Positions 12,579-24,590 of a stretch of 64,000 bases of DNA are shown here, in pieces. Origin of the DNA: Lamellibrachia satsuma (lineage: Eukaryota; Annelida; Polychaeta; Sabellida; Siboglinidae). Position 1 is the first letter of the stretch. Each line of letters opens with the position of its first letter. A program made the translations under genes and the position numbers. Location: positions 372,001 through 436,000 of the forward strand of contig BSQZ01000030.1 of NCBI GenBank assembly GCA_033239005.1. The letters run 5' to 3'. The notes beneath the pieces are model-generated. The model was not told the origin of the DNA and did no database searches. It saw nothing but the letters and a program-made list of their open reading frames with translations.

Positions 12579-12622
12579 ATTATCATACCCCTCGGATGAT
12601 AAAACCCTAGTATCGTACTTGT
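12579..12622. repeat. Minisatellite, right part
   Basis: ATCATACCCCTCGGATGATA and AAACCCTAGTATCGTAC continue the array that stops at 12345. Confidence 0.75.
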
Positions 12623-13351
12623 TTGTTTCTCAATCTGTCCATCTACCTTCACTTTCACCACTATCTCTTGTTCATATCCAATCAGTCATTTCTGCCGGCG
12701 ACTCTTACAATCACTCATAGTTAATCCAGCACCAGAGACGGAATCCATTTGTGTAGCAATCTGTTAAGACAGTACTACGTGGTTCGATTAGTCGTGCTGC
12801 CCTGAAGATTGATCTGTGCACCAGTCATATTCGATATTATACCAATGTCGTTTCATGAGTCATTAATCCTTGCAAATCTACCAATCCATTTTCATGTTGA
12901 CCTACAAATAACTGCCACAGCACAGTGTTTCAAAGGCTACCTGGCAATTACAGTCTGATGTTGGTTGATAATTACCTTGTGATATCTGGTAGATATGCTG
13001 GACACAAATACATGACAGAAGCACACATTTGGACAGAACATTCACCTTTAATGTTCTTGTACCAAGTTTGTTGCAATCTTGTATTCACAGTAATGGATAT
13101 GAATTCAAATACTAGTTCCCTTATTTCAGGTTTAAAAACCCATATACATACAAATGTGCATTAAAATATAGATAAAAAAGCAATAAATAATTATATAAAA
13201 TAACATATATAATCACGATTGTACGTGATAAAGTGGGGTTCACACATGTTAATATCATAAACCACAGATGTGATGCTTTGAAATCAATGTTGAAGAATTG
13301 CTTTAAACATACTAAAGCATAATTGTCATAATAAATACTAGTTCTAGGCAT
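12623..13351. other. Unassigned
   Basis: Short frames at 12925-13351 have no recognisable feature. Nothing else seen. Confidence 0.35.
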
Positions 13352-13605
13352 TAAGTGGGTCGCAGTGGCTCAGACCTTCGACAGAACCCGGGTTTGTATC
13401 CTCTTGCTCCCGTTTCAAAGCTTGGGCTATTTCATTACTCCACTCTGTATCACTCCACTCTGTATCAGTTCAAGCAGCTGCATAAATGAGTTCCTGGCTA
13501 TAGACATAGGTGGATATGTGAATGAACAGTCTTTGTGCACTAATTGCAGCATGGCCGAATGCTTCACAGAGAAGTCAAGTTGGTGGTGGAGTGAACAGGT
13601 TTACC
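13352..13605 (+). mobile_element. tRNA-derived SINE (family A)
   Basis: The head carries an A-box-like GTGGCTCAGACC and a B-box-like GGGTTTGTATCC; the segment between is shortened. The body has GTTTCAAAGCTTGGGC, then about 200 bases later TAATTGCAGCATGGCCGAAT and GCTTCACAGAGAAGT. A second copy in minus orientation at 59905-60225 has the same landmarks in the same order (TTTCAAAGCTTGGGCAAT; GTGTGGCTGAATGCTTCCC; AGAGAAGTTCCG). The 3' end runs without a break into the 24-bp array. Confidence 0.85.
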
Positions 13606-14135
13606 AGGGGGTGGGGTGTAAGGTCTGCCAGGGGGTGGTGTGTAAGGTCTGCCAGGGGTGGAGTGTAAGGTCTCCCAGGAGTGGCATGTAAGGTCTGCTG
13701 GGGAGTGAAGTGTTAGGTCTGTCAGGGGTGGAGTGTAAGGTCTGCCAGGGGGTGGAGTGTAAGGTCTGCCAGGGGGTGGATTGTAAGGTCTGCCAGGGGG
13801 TGGAGTGTAAGTTCTGCCATGGAGTGGAGTGTAAGGTCTACCAGGGAGTGGAGTGTAAGGTCTGCCAGGGGGTGGTGTGTAAGGTCTACCAGGGAGTGGA
13901 GTGTAAGGTCTGCCATGGAGTGAAGTGTAATGTCTGGCATGGAGTGAAGTGTAAGGACTGCCAGGGAGTGAAGTGTAAGGTCTGCCAGGGGTTGGAGTAT
14001 ACGGTCTTTCAGGGAGTGAAGTGTAAGGTCTGCCAGGGAGTGAAGTGTAAGGTCTTTCAGGGGGTGGAGTGTAAGGTCTGCCAGGGGATGGTGTGTAAGG
14101 TCTGCCAGCGAGTGAAGTGTAAGGTCTGCCAGTTA
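13600..14135 (+). repeat. 24-bp minisatellite grown from the SINE tail, about 22 copies
   Basis: The unit is AGGTCTGCCAGGGGGTGGAG plus TGTA. The tail of the other family-A SINE (minus strand near 59985) reads AGGTCTGCCAGGGGTGGAGT followed by GTCA, that is, one copy of this unit. Being a multiple of three, the array makes a spurious long reading frame rich in CKVCQGVE repeats. Confidence 0.93.
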
Positions 14136-14216
14136 ATTCTTGGTCAAATTGTTCACATTCTGAAAACGTATGTTTTTAGATTAACTATGGTGCACTATTT
14201 TGTTAAGTATTTTGCT

Positions 14217-14383
14217 ATATTATTATTATACATATTATTATTATACATATTATTATTATACATATTATTATTATACATCTTATTATTATACATATTATTA
14301 TTATACATATTATTATTATACATCTTATTATTATACATATTATTATTATACATATTATTATTATACATGTTATTATTATACAC
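14217..14383. repeat. 15-bp AT-rich minisatellite, 11 copies
   Basis: The unit is CATATTATTATTATA with CATCTT and CATGTT variants. Confidence 0.95.
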
Positions 14384-14593
14384 TGCCATTTTTCAGTTTA
14401 TTCTCTACATTGATGTATCATGCAGGGCAGAAACTAAGACAAGTTTTGGCAGCTTCTTATACAGTAGTTCTTCTCTTTGTCTCAGATGAGTATTCTACTT
14501 GGCAGAAGATTGACAGAACACTTTGTAGATGTAATTCAAAACTTTGTATGGAAAAAACTAAGTGTTTGTGTCAAGCTACGCTGGACAAATTTG

Positions 14594-14690
14594 ACACACA
14601 CACACACACGCACACACGCACACACGCACACAAGCACACACGCACACACGCACACACGCACACAGGCACACTCACACACACACATAGGCA
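14594..14690. repeat. (AC)n / ACACACGC microsatellite
   Basis: CA dinucleotides are interrupted regularly by CG. Confidence 0.95.
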
Positions 14691-14699
14691 GACTACAAA

Positions 14700-16045
14700 A
14701 AATGCTACTCATGACAGGAATCTCAGTTTTTACATTCTTCTCAAATCTGTAGTGCTAACTACAAAGAGTGACAGCTGTCAATCACTGGTGATTCATTTTA
14801 CTTAGATAATTTGTTTTGAATTTTTTTTACATTTGTGGTGACAGCAACCTATTTTATGATGTGTTCTTTTTACAAATGGCTGCATATGTTTATGGGCATT
14901 TACTAGTGCAAATTTGTGATAACCTGGAGTATTTAAAGATGTTTATTATCACAAATCAAAGAGGAATCTGTAGCCATTCTGGTGGAGCAACATGATTTCC
15001 AAAAATTGGCTGATCTGCAGAAGTTATTTCCATGACATTTCTCAGTATCAGAATCACAATAATAAGCAGTAGCTAGCATTTCCCCTCCACACCACAAACT
15101 GCCACAGTATATTTTAATGACCACGTACTTTCCCATAAATTGTCACACTCTTTTTATGTTGTATTTTAGTCAACGGTATGAACTTGTGAGTGCGGAGAGA
15201 AACGGCTTGTCACAGTTACTGTCAGAAGATGTGTCACTGCCATAAATGTTGTAATAGTAGTTGACATACTGTCAATGTCCTAAGAAAACTGAGAGATCAC
15301 AATGGTAGAAGGACTGGGGACCAAGCAGGCCGTTCTGTAGAGACCAGGTAATGGTCCTTCAAGTAGTTGGTCTGGCAGAAGTGATTGTCTACTTTTCTGG
15401 TTGCTGCCGATCACTGCTAGCTAAAAGTAAACCTGGCTCCTTGACAAAATAACTTCGATTATGACTGGCTGTTTTACTTTGGCGGCAAAATTTTTAATTT
15501 TTAGGACATTCCAAGCCCCAGTGGCTGAGTTCAGTCCATTGTCACATCGCAAGCCTCAATATTGAGTTTTGTCCATTGTAACATTGCAAACCCAATGAGT
15601 GAATTTTTTTCAACACAACACCAGAAAGAGTGAAAATGGCCTGAATTTGTTTCAGACATTTATTACGTTCGAATTGCTATGTGTGTGTGCATGTGACATC
15701 CTCTGTGGCGTGAATGAATGTCGTGTTAATGTGAATGCACTTGAATTGAGGCCACATTTATTGTGGCTGTCGGTTGGCATGAATCAGTGTCTGCATCATC
15801 GCATCTCTCGGTGATTTCCTTGATCCGTGCGAGAATCGATTCCTATCTCCTCAGGGCGACCCTATAACATTTGTTCAGCAGTGGATTGTTTTTGAATGAA
15901 TTGTGGCATTTGCAGTCCAGTGCCAGTGCATGTATTGGCAATAAATGACATTAGGCAAGTGATGTGGAATGAAACAGGGTAACTGTTGGTGATATTTTGG
16001 TAAATGTTACTATTGTAGTTGTTCCCAGTTGCTATAAAACATCAA
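14700..16045. other. Intergenic DNA, nothing recognised
   Basis: A few frames of 60-71 codons occur without domains. A phrase about CCATTGTAACATTGCAA recurs with change near 15535 and 15575. Confidence 0.4.
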
Positions 16046-16815
16046 AATGATGTTAGTAGGAATGATATACAGTACAAAATGATGTTGGTGGGAGTGATAT
16101 ACAGTACAAAATTATGTTGGTGGGAATGATATACAGAACAAAATGATGTTGGTGGGAGTGATATACAGTACAAAATTATGTTGGTGGGAATGATATACAG
16201 TACAAAATGATGTTGGTGGGAGTGATATACAGTACAAAATGATGTTGGTGGGAGTGATATACAGTACAAAATGATGTTAGTAGGAATGATATACAGTACA
16301 AAATGATGTTGGTGGGAGTGATATACAGTACAAAATGATGTTGGTGGGAGTGATATACAGTACAAAATGATGTTAGTAGGAATGATATACAGTACAAAAT
16401 GATGTTGGTGGGAGTGATATACAGTACAAAATGATGTTGGTGGGAGTGATATACAGTACAAAATGATGTTGGTGGGAATGATATACAGTACAAAATGATG
16501 TTGGTGGGAATGATATACAGTACAAAATGATGTTGGTGGGAGTGATATACAGTACAAAATTATGTTGGTGGGAGTGATATACAGTACAAAATGATGTTGG
16601 TGGGAATGATATACAGTACAAAATGATGTTGGTGGGAGTGATATACAGTACAAAATGATGTTGGTGGGAGTGATATACAGTACAAAATTATGTTGGTGGG
16701 AATGATATACAGTACAAAATGATGTTGGTGGGAATGATATACAGTACAAAATGATGTTGGTGGGAGTGATATACAGTAAAAAATGATGTTGGTGGGAGTG
16801 ATATACAGTACAAAA
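16046..16815. repeat. 32-bp minisatellite, about 24 copies
   Basis: The unit is GTGATATACAGTACAAAATG followed by ATGTTGGTGGGA. Variants (GTTAGTAGGAA, AATTATGTT) recur in an ordered way, indicating block duplication. The unit lacks stops on the minus strand in every frame, so a 270-codon artefactual frame appears there. Confidence 0.96.
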
Positions 16816-16819
16816 TAAT

Positions 16820-19330
16820 TTGGTTAGCTGCATATTGGAGGACCAGGGAACCACTTCCAGTTATGTTTGTATCAAGTCATGTTTACACAAGGTTGGTCGT
16901 CTCGGTAGATTCCAAGGTTGATGTGATGACGTGATCATTTACGCAGCGAGACAATCAAATCTACATAACATGATTGTATTACTGCATAAGAATCAGGTGA
17001 CTGCAACGACTAAATGCTCTGTAAATACAGCTGAATATCTTTTTTCAAGGCACAAAACATTAATAGCAAGAATTCTGTTTATGATGAATATGGAGATGGA
17101 TGATGATGTAGTATCTCAGTACAGTCATGTATAATTCACAGGAAATAAACGTAATGTATGTATTATAAACCACAATACTTTATTGAAATAAAAATAATAT
17201 ATTGAAAATATAATACCATATTTTCATGAGAATCAATGAAAGTAGATATTATTTGACCAAAAACACCAACCCAGCTCATACAGTTGAATGCACACATGTA
17301 GTTACACCTGGTGCTCGCTTCAAGGGGCGTCTAGTTTCGCACTTTCCAAAAAAGGTGCGAACCGCGCCATAGGCCGCTCACACTTGGTGCCTCGGTCAAA
17401 TTGTGCATAGCTAATTACACAGCGAGACCAGCGAATCAGCTTTGTGTTATGTCAAGTATTTTGAGAAACTGATTCTAGCTATGTGTGATATTTAACATTG
17501 CAACAATATATGCAAGCTGGTGGGACCATTGGGCGAGTTATGATGGGTATTTTAGTTATCCAACGGTCAAATTAATCAAGTTATATTGTATTTGTTGTGT
17601 TTGCAAGACACGTGTGTGTATTCATAATACACCATTAATCCATTTGGTGCCCATTCCTGAAATACAGCACAACTTTAATATATCACGTTTTCATGGGCAT
17701 TCATCAGATGAAATCTGAGGATTTCCCTTCCCTTTATTTTTTCAAAATGGATTTTCCATTATTTTCTTTTTTATTTGTTGATTTTTGTTAGTGGTAAAAT
17801 CCTACCCTCAATATTGTGAAGGCACAATTTTGTATTGCATATAAAAATCTCTATCATTGCCATATCAGATATTTAACATCTGCTTATAGTCTGAAATAAC
17901 TGTACGATATTTCTCACTGGCAATCTACAAAAATGCAAAATTGAAGTTACAATAAAATATTATTTATTTTGTAAATATTATTTATTCTGTTTCATGTAAA
18001 TGTCTCACCAAAAACACTGTCGATATGAAATAATTTTGAACAGTCTTCGGGATTCATGCTGCTACATATCATTGAGGGAATCGTTTCTTTTAAATAATGC
18101 ATTTTTTTTAGATCAGTTAAGTTGCATGCAGAGCTGTTCTAATTATGACATTGACCTCGACACATTGGTTATAAAAAGAAGATTTATTGTACTCCAAATT
18201 ACACTAGCATTCTACGAATATTCATGCATTTGTCTGTTGACTGATTAGTTTCAGTCAGGGTAGGGATGGCTGTCGCACACAAGTTTAATATGTCAACCAG
18301 AAATAACAGATTTCTCTAGGAAACCTAGAATCCAATCAGGTGATTTATTGATCAATGTCAACATTGAATAAGCCACCGCCCAACAACATAAACAGACCGG
18401 GGGGGAACGTTGACAATGTCAGCAGTGACAAAGTACGTAAATGTCTATAAGAAGTGTCTGCGACGAAGTAGAAATGCCAATAAAGAAGACCCGCATTCGC
18501 TTGGTTTTCTTGCCGTGCAGTTATGAGAGAGAGCCATGAATCTTGTAGTGGTTGCACGTCGTAGTTGCCATTAAAACGCAGCCGAATCTGAATGACATCC
18601 AGGCCACCAGGGCAGCCGTTTGGGAGATGATGCCAACCATGTTGTTGTTGGGAGTGGCAGTCGTGTACGTGCGAACAACGGAAACAGCCGAAGCATGATT
18701 ACTAATCCTCGCTTGTGTTTACTCAAATACCACCTTCTGCCACACATTCCCGCCTGGTTTTTTGCACCGCCCAGACACGTGGGAATTTTGTTTTGCATGC
18801 AGAAATTTTCTACTGATGGATTTGACAGGAAGTAACATGCCTATTACATAATTTGAGAGGTTGTCAATGCTGCAAGAGTTTTTCTTAGCAGCTGCGTCAG
18901 TGGATGGTTAGACGATGGCAGATGGGAGTATGCTTTAGGTGGAGATGTGCTTTGATTCAGCATCCGTGTGATCAGACCTGTTAACTTTCTGAAATGACAA
19001 GGTTAGAGATTTGTACATTTGTACAGCATCACACACTTGATGTCTTCGAGGGCAGATTTTATCAGTGATGTAAAAAAACATTGATTGACCAACTTAGATG
19101 AACATTGCGATTCAGTGGGACATATTCAAATGAAAATGGCAGAAAATCATTTTTAAAATCAGAGTTAGAATTAAAAAAAAAACACGCAGACCAGACGAAT
19201 GCATGTGGAGTAGGAATTGCAGAAACTAATTTGATAATGAACGGAAAGTGTAAACACAGTAGAAAGGTCAAGAATAGTGTTAGGTTAATAAAAGCCATGG
19301 TGATATTTTAAGAAGTCGGCAAGGAGAGGT
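16820..19330. other. Intergenic DNA, nothing firmly recognised
   Basis: A GC-richer patch at 17310-17430 and another at 18540-18800 stand out from AT-rich surroundings, but neither shows a recognisable protein or splice-bounded exon. Confidence 0.4.
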
Positions 19331-19339
19331 TATAAAATA

Positions 19340-19402
19340 TTGGTGGTGTGTGGTATGTGTGCGTGCGTGCGTGCGTGCGTGCATGCGTGCGTGCGTGCAT
19401 GT
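19340..19402. repeat. (GTGC)n microsatellite
   Basis: GTGCGTGC repeats with one CATGC interruption. Confidence 0.95.
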
Positions 19403-19534
19403 GATTAAATACCACGAACATATTGAACAAGCAAAGTGATTATGCTAAACGAGAACACTATCATAGTCACACCAAACTCATCTGCACTATATATATTATA
19501 TGTAGAGCAATAGTACGTTCAATAGCTGTTCAAT

Positions 19535-19610
19535 GAACCAGGTGGCAGGGTGAACCTGTGAGCAAGGTGAACTAGTGGCAGGGTGAACCAGTGGGAAGGG
19601 TGAACTGGGA
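19535..19610. repeat. Short GGCAGGGTGAACCAGTG-type repeat, about 4 copies
   Basis: Diverged units of about 18 bp. Confidence 0.65.
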
Positions 19611-19829
19611 GGACCAAGGTGCAGCTCATTGTGACATACTGGTCATCTGCAAGAAGGGCTGTTGAGGTAATCTCTGACTGTTTGTTTCTGTAAGCAGGCT
19701 ACCTTCAATCTCTGTAGACTGACTGCCATACATTGTGTGGGCGCATGCTATTGTTGTATTTCTGGCTAGCCGAACCATCCCCTGGTGCCAATAAATAATG
19801 GAAGTGTACTTCTACGAACTGGAGTAGGT

Positions 19830-20515
19830 GGTCACCATATTAGAGCTGTTAGAGATCATCTGATTCAGTCTGAGTGTTGACTTGTACCATATTAGAGCTG
19901 TTAGAGATCATCTGATTCAGTCTGACTGTTGACTTGTACCATATTAGAGCTGTTAGAGATCATCTGATTCAGTCTGAGTGTTGACTTGTACCATATTAGA
20001 GCTGTTAGAGATCATCTGATTCAGTCTGAGTGTTGACTTGTACCATATTAGAGCTGTTAGAGATCATCTGATTCAGTCTGAGTGTTGACTTGTACCATAT
20101 TAGAGCTGTTAGAGATCATCTGATTCAGTCTGAGTGTTGACTTGTATCATATTAGAGCTGTTAGAGATCATCTGATTAAGTATGAGTGTTGACTTGTACC
20201 ATATTAGAGCTGTTAGAGATCATCTGATTCAGTCTGAGTGTTGACTTGTACCATATTAGAGCTGTTAGAGATCATCTGATTCAGTCTGAGTGTTGACTTG
20301 TACCATATTAGAGCTGTTAGAGATCATCTGATTCAGTCTGACTGTTGACTTGTACCATATTAGAGCTGTTAGAGATCATCTGATTCAGTCTGACTGTTGA
20401 CTTGTACCATATTAGAGCTGTTAGAAATCATCTGATTCAGTCTGACTGTTGCCTTGTACCATATTAGAGCTGTTAGAGATCATCTGATTCAGTCTGACTG
20501 TTGACTTGTACCATC
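19830..20515. repeat. 52-bp minisatellite, about 13 copies
   Basis: The unit contains TTGACTTGTACCATATTAGA, GCTGTTAGAGATCATCTGAT and TCAGTCTGAGTG. Copies are nearly identical (CTGAGTG or CTGACTG ending), so the array is young. The spacing of consecutive CCATAT starts (19835 to 19887) fixes the period. Confidence 0.97.
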
Positions 20516-20705
20516 TGCTGCCAGCTGTCTATATCTCTAGACTCTTGGTCAGTTGAAATAAACCTTTGTGTTACTGACCATTCAGTTTGCCCTCTTGAAA
20601 TGCGGCATGTAACCTTGGTACAGTTCCTTCAATAACATGTACTTTTAAAAGATTGATGCAAGAATCTACAGTAATATTTTTCGGTGACCTATGGCACGAT
20701 ATGGT

Positions 20706-20989
<284 letters not shown>

Positions 20990-20992
<3 letters not shown>

Positions 20993-21840
20993 AGAGTGTT
21001 TAACTGCAAAGCATGCAATACAGTAAAAATAAATTGAGTTAAAAGTGGACTGGCTTTGTGTTACCATCTAGTTGATAGTGGTGGACATAAATACATTTTG
21101 CAGCAAAACGTTTTGTACACCACGCTAGCCATAGAACGGTGAAAGAACGGTTTTTCCATCCATCGCTTAACAGTGTGCAAGAAAAAACATGGTTTATCTT
21201 GAAACACACAAATAATTTATAAGGATATAACATGTTTTGTGGATAATTGCGTCATATATTGTGATGGGGCGTCTTTGTTTTTCATTTAGTAGCACAACAC
21301 ACAAAAAACAACTTCAGCTTAAGTGTTGGATAGCGAGACTAGAAGTTCTACAAAATGTTTAAACCGAGCATCAGCGAGTTCAGTTGGACCTGTCCCAGAT
21401 ACGCCAAGAATGCTTTGCACTAGTCAAGCTGCTCAAACAACGCTGACCAATCAACAAATGGGCCCCGACATCTGTATCCGCATGTATCCAAAAAAAGAAA
21501 CGCTCGCCACATCAAAGAAATGAACTTTCTTTGGTTGTGATCTGCATGTGAAGCGGCCAAGCGTACTACTCTGGTCAGGTTACATATCGAAGGTTAGCTC
21601 AATGTTTGACAGAAAGAAGCATGTAATTTTTATAATTTCATCAAACATGCAGAACTGTGTAGAGTGTTAAATGTTTCCGCTTTAATTTAGTAATGATAAT
21701 TGGCTAATTACCCCTTACAATATGTATAATTATTGTGTTCGCCAGACTTTGCTATTATACACGTTGTTTTTAATTATAAAAAGCGGGTACCACTTAAAGT
21801 GTGACAAACGTAATTGTCAGCGGATCTAAAGTTAGATGGT
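20990..21840. other. Unassigned
   Basis: No supported gene or repeat is seen. Confidence 0.35.
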
Positions 21841-21889
21841 ATGACAACGTTATGATACTTTATTAATTAGCGCGTGTTGAATGCGTTTC

Positions 21890-22181
21890 TGTGTATCGCC
21901 ATACCCGCAGTAGGATGCATTTAGTGATAGTTTTCATGACGGTATCGTTGCAAACAGTTCCTGGTAGAAATCATTTTATGGAACAACAATTGTGTGGGCG
22001 TGTTTTCCCTGAACTGGGGCGGGTAGGTGGGTCTCCGGTACGCAGAATGCATGCCATGGATGCTCAAGTGCACCATGCACAGCCGCCAGTTTGTATTGTT
22101 CCATTGGCTGGGTTGGTTGTCTTCACACTGCTTCGTGGCACCGTGTCAAGAACATCTTTTGTCTGAAGCCACGAGGCTCAT
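21890..22181 (+). other. Possible exon ending in a consensus splice donor
   Basis: A 91-codon plus-strand frame (21891-22166) lies in a locally GC-richer stretch and is followed at 22182 by GTAAGTAT, a strong donor match. The protein has no recognisable domain. It could be a 5' untranslated exon of a downstream plus-strand gene rather than coding sequence. No transcript evidence is available. Confidence 0.25.
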
Positions 22182-22598
22182 GTAAGTATATTTTGATTTA
22201 CGTGGACAGCTGTAGTGATGATGTCACCATGGTGTTCGCACAGTGACAACGTTTCTGTAGTCCCTTGTCTGCTTTTTTGTCATCGCCATGGAAATGCTGA
22301 GGATGGGCATATATGCATCATAGACACAGTGCCTCGGACGCAACCTTCTCAGACCTGTATCACTGAATGCAGTGTGGCATGATTTAGTTTGAGAACGTGT
22401 GACCTATATTCCTCACAAGAAGTGACGGCTTGGTCGTCTTGTGACAGTCACAACCCTTGTGTAATGTTCGGATGACACAACTTTTTTCAGGTATGAATTT
22501 ATGCACATCTGCCCTTGATTTGCAGGCTTCTGAGGAAGCAAAGCGTTCATGGAACTGGTGTGCGATAATCACTGAGAGTTTTTTCATCTTTATTTCAG

Positions 22599-22679
22599 CC
22601 CGACCGAAGTAGCCCGGAAGGAGCGCCTACTGTACAGATGCTTCACTGTGTCTAGGCTACTGAAATTCACCATCACAAT
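22599..22679 (+). other. Candidate 81-nt exon with both splice sites
   Basis: The segment is preceded by a pyrimidine-rich tract ending TTTATTTCAG and followed by GTGAGTAT, both close to consensus. One frame is open throughout (it includes ARKERLLYRCFTVSR). Joined to the exon that starts at 47401, that frame would reach a TGA before the zinc-finger start codon, so it would be 5' untranslated if it belongs to that gene. This is inference from splice signals only. Confidence 0.3.
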
Positions 22680-22917
22680 GTGAGTATATTGGGTTGTATT
22701 AGTTTGTGCAGACATTACTAAGATGTATGCCTCCTAACACAGGTGTGGCATTTTGTAATAATGTAATAATGTGTAGTCTTATATAGCACCAGTATCCGCC
22801 TAGACAAGGCACTCGTGACGTTTACTTCATTGTCAGAGTCAGTGTAGTGCTCGTATTTTGTAGATTGACACCATTGGCTGTGTGAGTCCATGATAGGTAT
22901 TTTCCATTTTCCTGTCT

Positions 22918-23090
22918 TTCATCCTAGACACCAAGTAGCAGGGACCTACGGCGCTTAGTGTCTCTTCTGAAAGATACAGTCAAAGTAGGGTGAATAAAAA
23001 AAGTTTAAAAGTAGTTGACTTGAGCTCCGATCTTCCCGATTGCTAGTTCAATGTACTAACCACTGAGCTACTTCGCCACATGTTATCTAA
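22918..23090 (-). mobile_element. tRNA-derived SINE (family B)
   Basis: In minus orientation the head reads AAGTAGCTCAGTGGTTAGTA (A box region of a tRNA), followed by a decayed B box, then a body with TTCACCCTACTTTGACTGTA and TTCAGAAGAGACACTAAGCG, CCGTAGGTCCCTGCTACTTG. The AGAGACACTAA block is shared with the SINE at 56475-56647. Confidence 0.8.
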
Positions 23091-23215
23091 CCACTGAGCT
23101 ACTGCGCCACATGTTATCTAACCACTGAGCTACTGCGCCACATGTTATCTAACCACTGAGCTACTGCGCCACATGTTATCTAACCACTGAGCTACTACGC
23201 CACGTGTTATCGTTC
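23058..23215 (-). repeat. 31-bp minisatellite made from a SINE tRNA-like head, 5 copies
   Basis: The unit is AACCACTGAGCTACTGCGCC plus ACATGTTATCT (plus strand). In minus orientation it holds the GTAGCTCAGTGGTT A box, so each copy repeats the start of the adjacent family-B SINE. Confidence 0.9.
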
Positions 23216-23806
23216 CATCCCAACATTACTACGACCAATTTTTATATAGATATATATTGTATTAACGACACATCTATAAAACATTTAAAGTAAAAATACT
23301 ACTACTATTTACTAATATTTGTTTTATTTTAGAAATTTTTATTCATATTTCTATCCTGTTAAGACATACTTACGGGGCACATTTTGCTTTATAATTGCAA
23401 CACACCCATGTTATTATTAAGATAGAAATGTGTATAAAAACATTTCAAATAAAACAAATATTAAGAAACACAAAAATGCCACATTATTTGCTGAAAGAAA
23501 TTATCTGCCAATACTTCGGTTCGATGCCCCAGACAAGGTGGCGTAAATTTAGTGCAGAAATTATTTATTGCATGTGAGAAAGATCACATCAACAAATTGG
23601 GTTAGGTTAGATGTGCTGACGTGCGTTCACACTAATTACATTTTGCAGCCATGTTTCTGGAACACGTAATGGCATGCGATGAATGCGCATCTGTTTTGGT
23701 TCCTTTGTGTTTCTATAAGGGAAGGTCATTGTCATCCGATTGTGTACACACGCACATAAAGTCTGATCATTTATGGGTATATAAATAAATACAAATATAT
23801 ATACCA

Positions 23807-23810
<4 letters not shown>
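23216..23810. other. AT-rich, nothing recognised
   Basis: No domain-bearing frame or repeat family identified. Confidence 0.4.

Positions 23811-23851
<41 letters not shown>
23811..23851. repeat. (TA)n microsatellite
   Basis: Uninterrupted TA tract. Confidence 0.97.
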
Positions 23852-23859
<8 letters not shown>

Positions 23860-24164
23860 TTTATAAGCATAAATTCCTTATATGTTGACCGTTCATGTCC
23901 TAATATGTAATGTGTAAATAGTTTAAGCAATTTCCTGCAGTCAGTTTAATAAAAGTGCATATTTTCTTTAAATTAACGAAAGAATTGACTTTAGTCTTTA
24001 TATCTGGTAAGACTGAAAATAATGTATATCTAAAACGGTAAGCACTTTATGTGGGTCAAGGCTGATCAGGGTTGTGACTTCCATCCTCTCTCCAGGCACA
24101 TCACAAAGTTAGGAAGTTTAACCAAGGGCGAAATTTGTGAGTTTTGAACATTTCCATTTTCACT

Positions 24165-24352
24165 TCAATAAATGCTGGACAACAATTCAATAATTTAATA
24201 GTTTGTCTAATGATTTCACAAAAACTACATGCAAAAGTTGTACAAATGAGCTAGCCTGTCGTAGTGGATACTAGATAGGTTTGAATTTTCGCAAAATGAA
24301 TTTAAATGAGATGGAAAAAAAATCTAGTTGAGAATGCACCTTTAAAGGTTTG
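24165..24352 (-). mobile_element. Dispersed repeat copy
   Basis: Shares, in reverse order and orientation to 36785-37085 and 58740-58915, the landmarks TAATAGTTTGTCTAATGATT, TCACAAAAACTAC, GAGCTAGCCTGTCGTAGTGG, ATACTAGAT and an end near GCACCTTTAAAGG. Confidence 0.75.
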
Positions 24353-24455
24353 GTCTGTCACTGTACAACTAGTACATTTAAGTTTTTCTTTATCATAGTT
24401 AGTATAAATAGTTTAACCAGAAATGGAATAACTTGTGTGTGAATATTGACCAAAA

Positions 24456-24533
24456 AACTATTTTGGTAAATTTTTTTATTATAATATATATACCGGTATA
24501 TATATTATCATAAAAAAATTTACCAAAATAGTT
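24456..24533. repeat. 78-bp near-perfect palindrome centred on ACCGGT
   Basis: Each arm is 39 bases, beginning AACTATTTTGGTAAATTTTT on one side and ending with its reverse complement AAAAATTTACCAAAATAGTT on the other; the centre at 24492-24497 is ACCGGT. Only a base or two differ between arms. An (ACGC)n tract follows within a few bases. Confidence 0.95.
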
Positions 24534-24536
24534 ATA

Positions 24537-24538
24537 CA

Positions 24539-24590
<52 letters not shown>

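Noticed and set aside
13710..14489. 259-codon Cys-rich frame (CKVCQGVE repeats) that looks like a secreted repeat protein
   Set aside because: It consists of the 24-bp and 15-bp arrays read through; the unit derives from a non-coding SINE tail and there is no signal peptide.
16042..16854. 270-codon minus-strand frame
   Set aside because: It is confined to the 32-bp array and the unit has no stop in any minus frame.
17290..17440. Possible inverted-repeat element around a GC-richer patch
   Set aside because: The GTGCTCGC and GTGCCTCGG motifs do not form convincing termini and no target duplication is visible.
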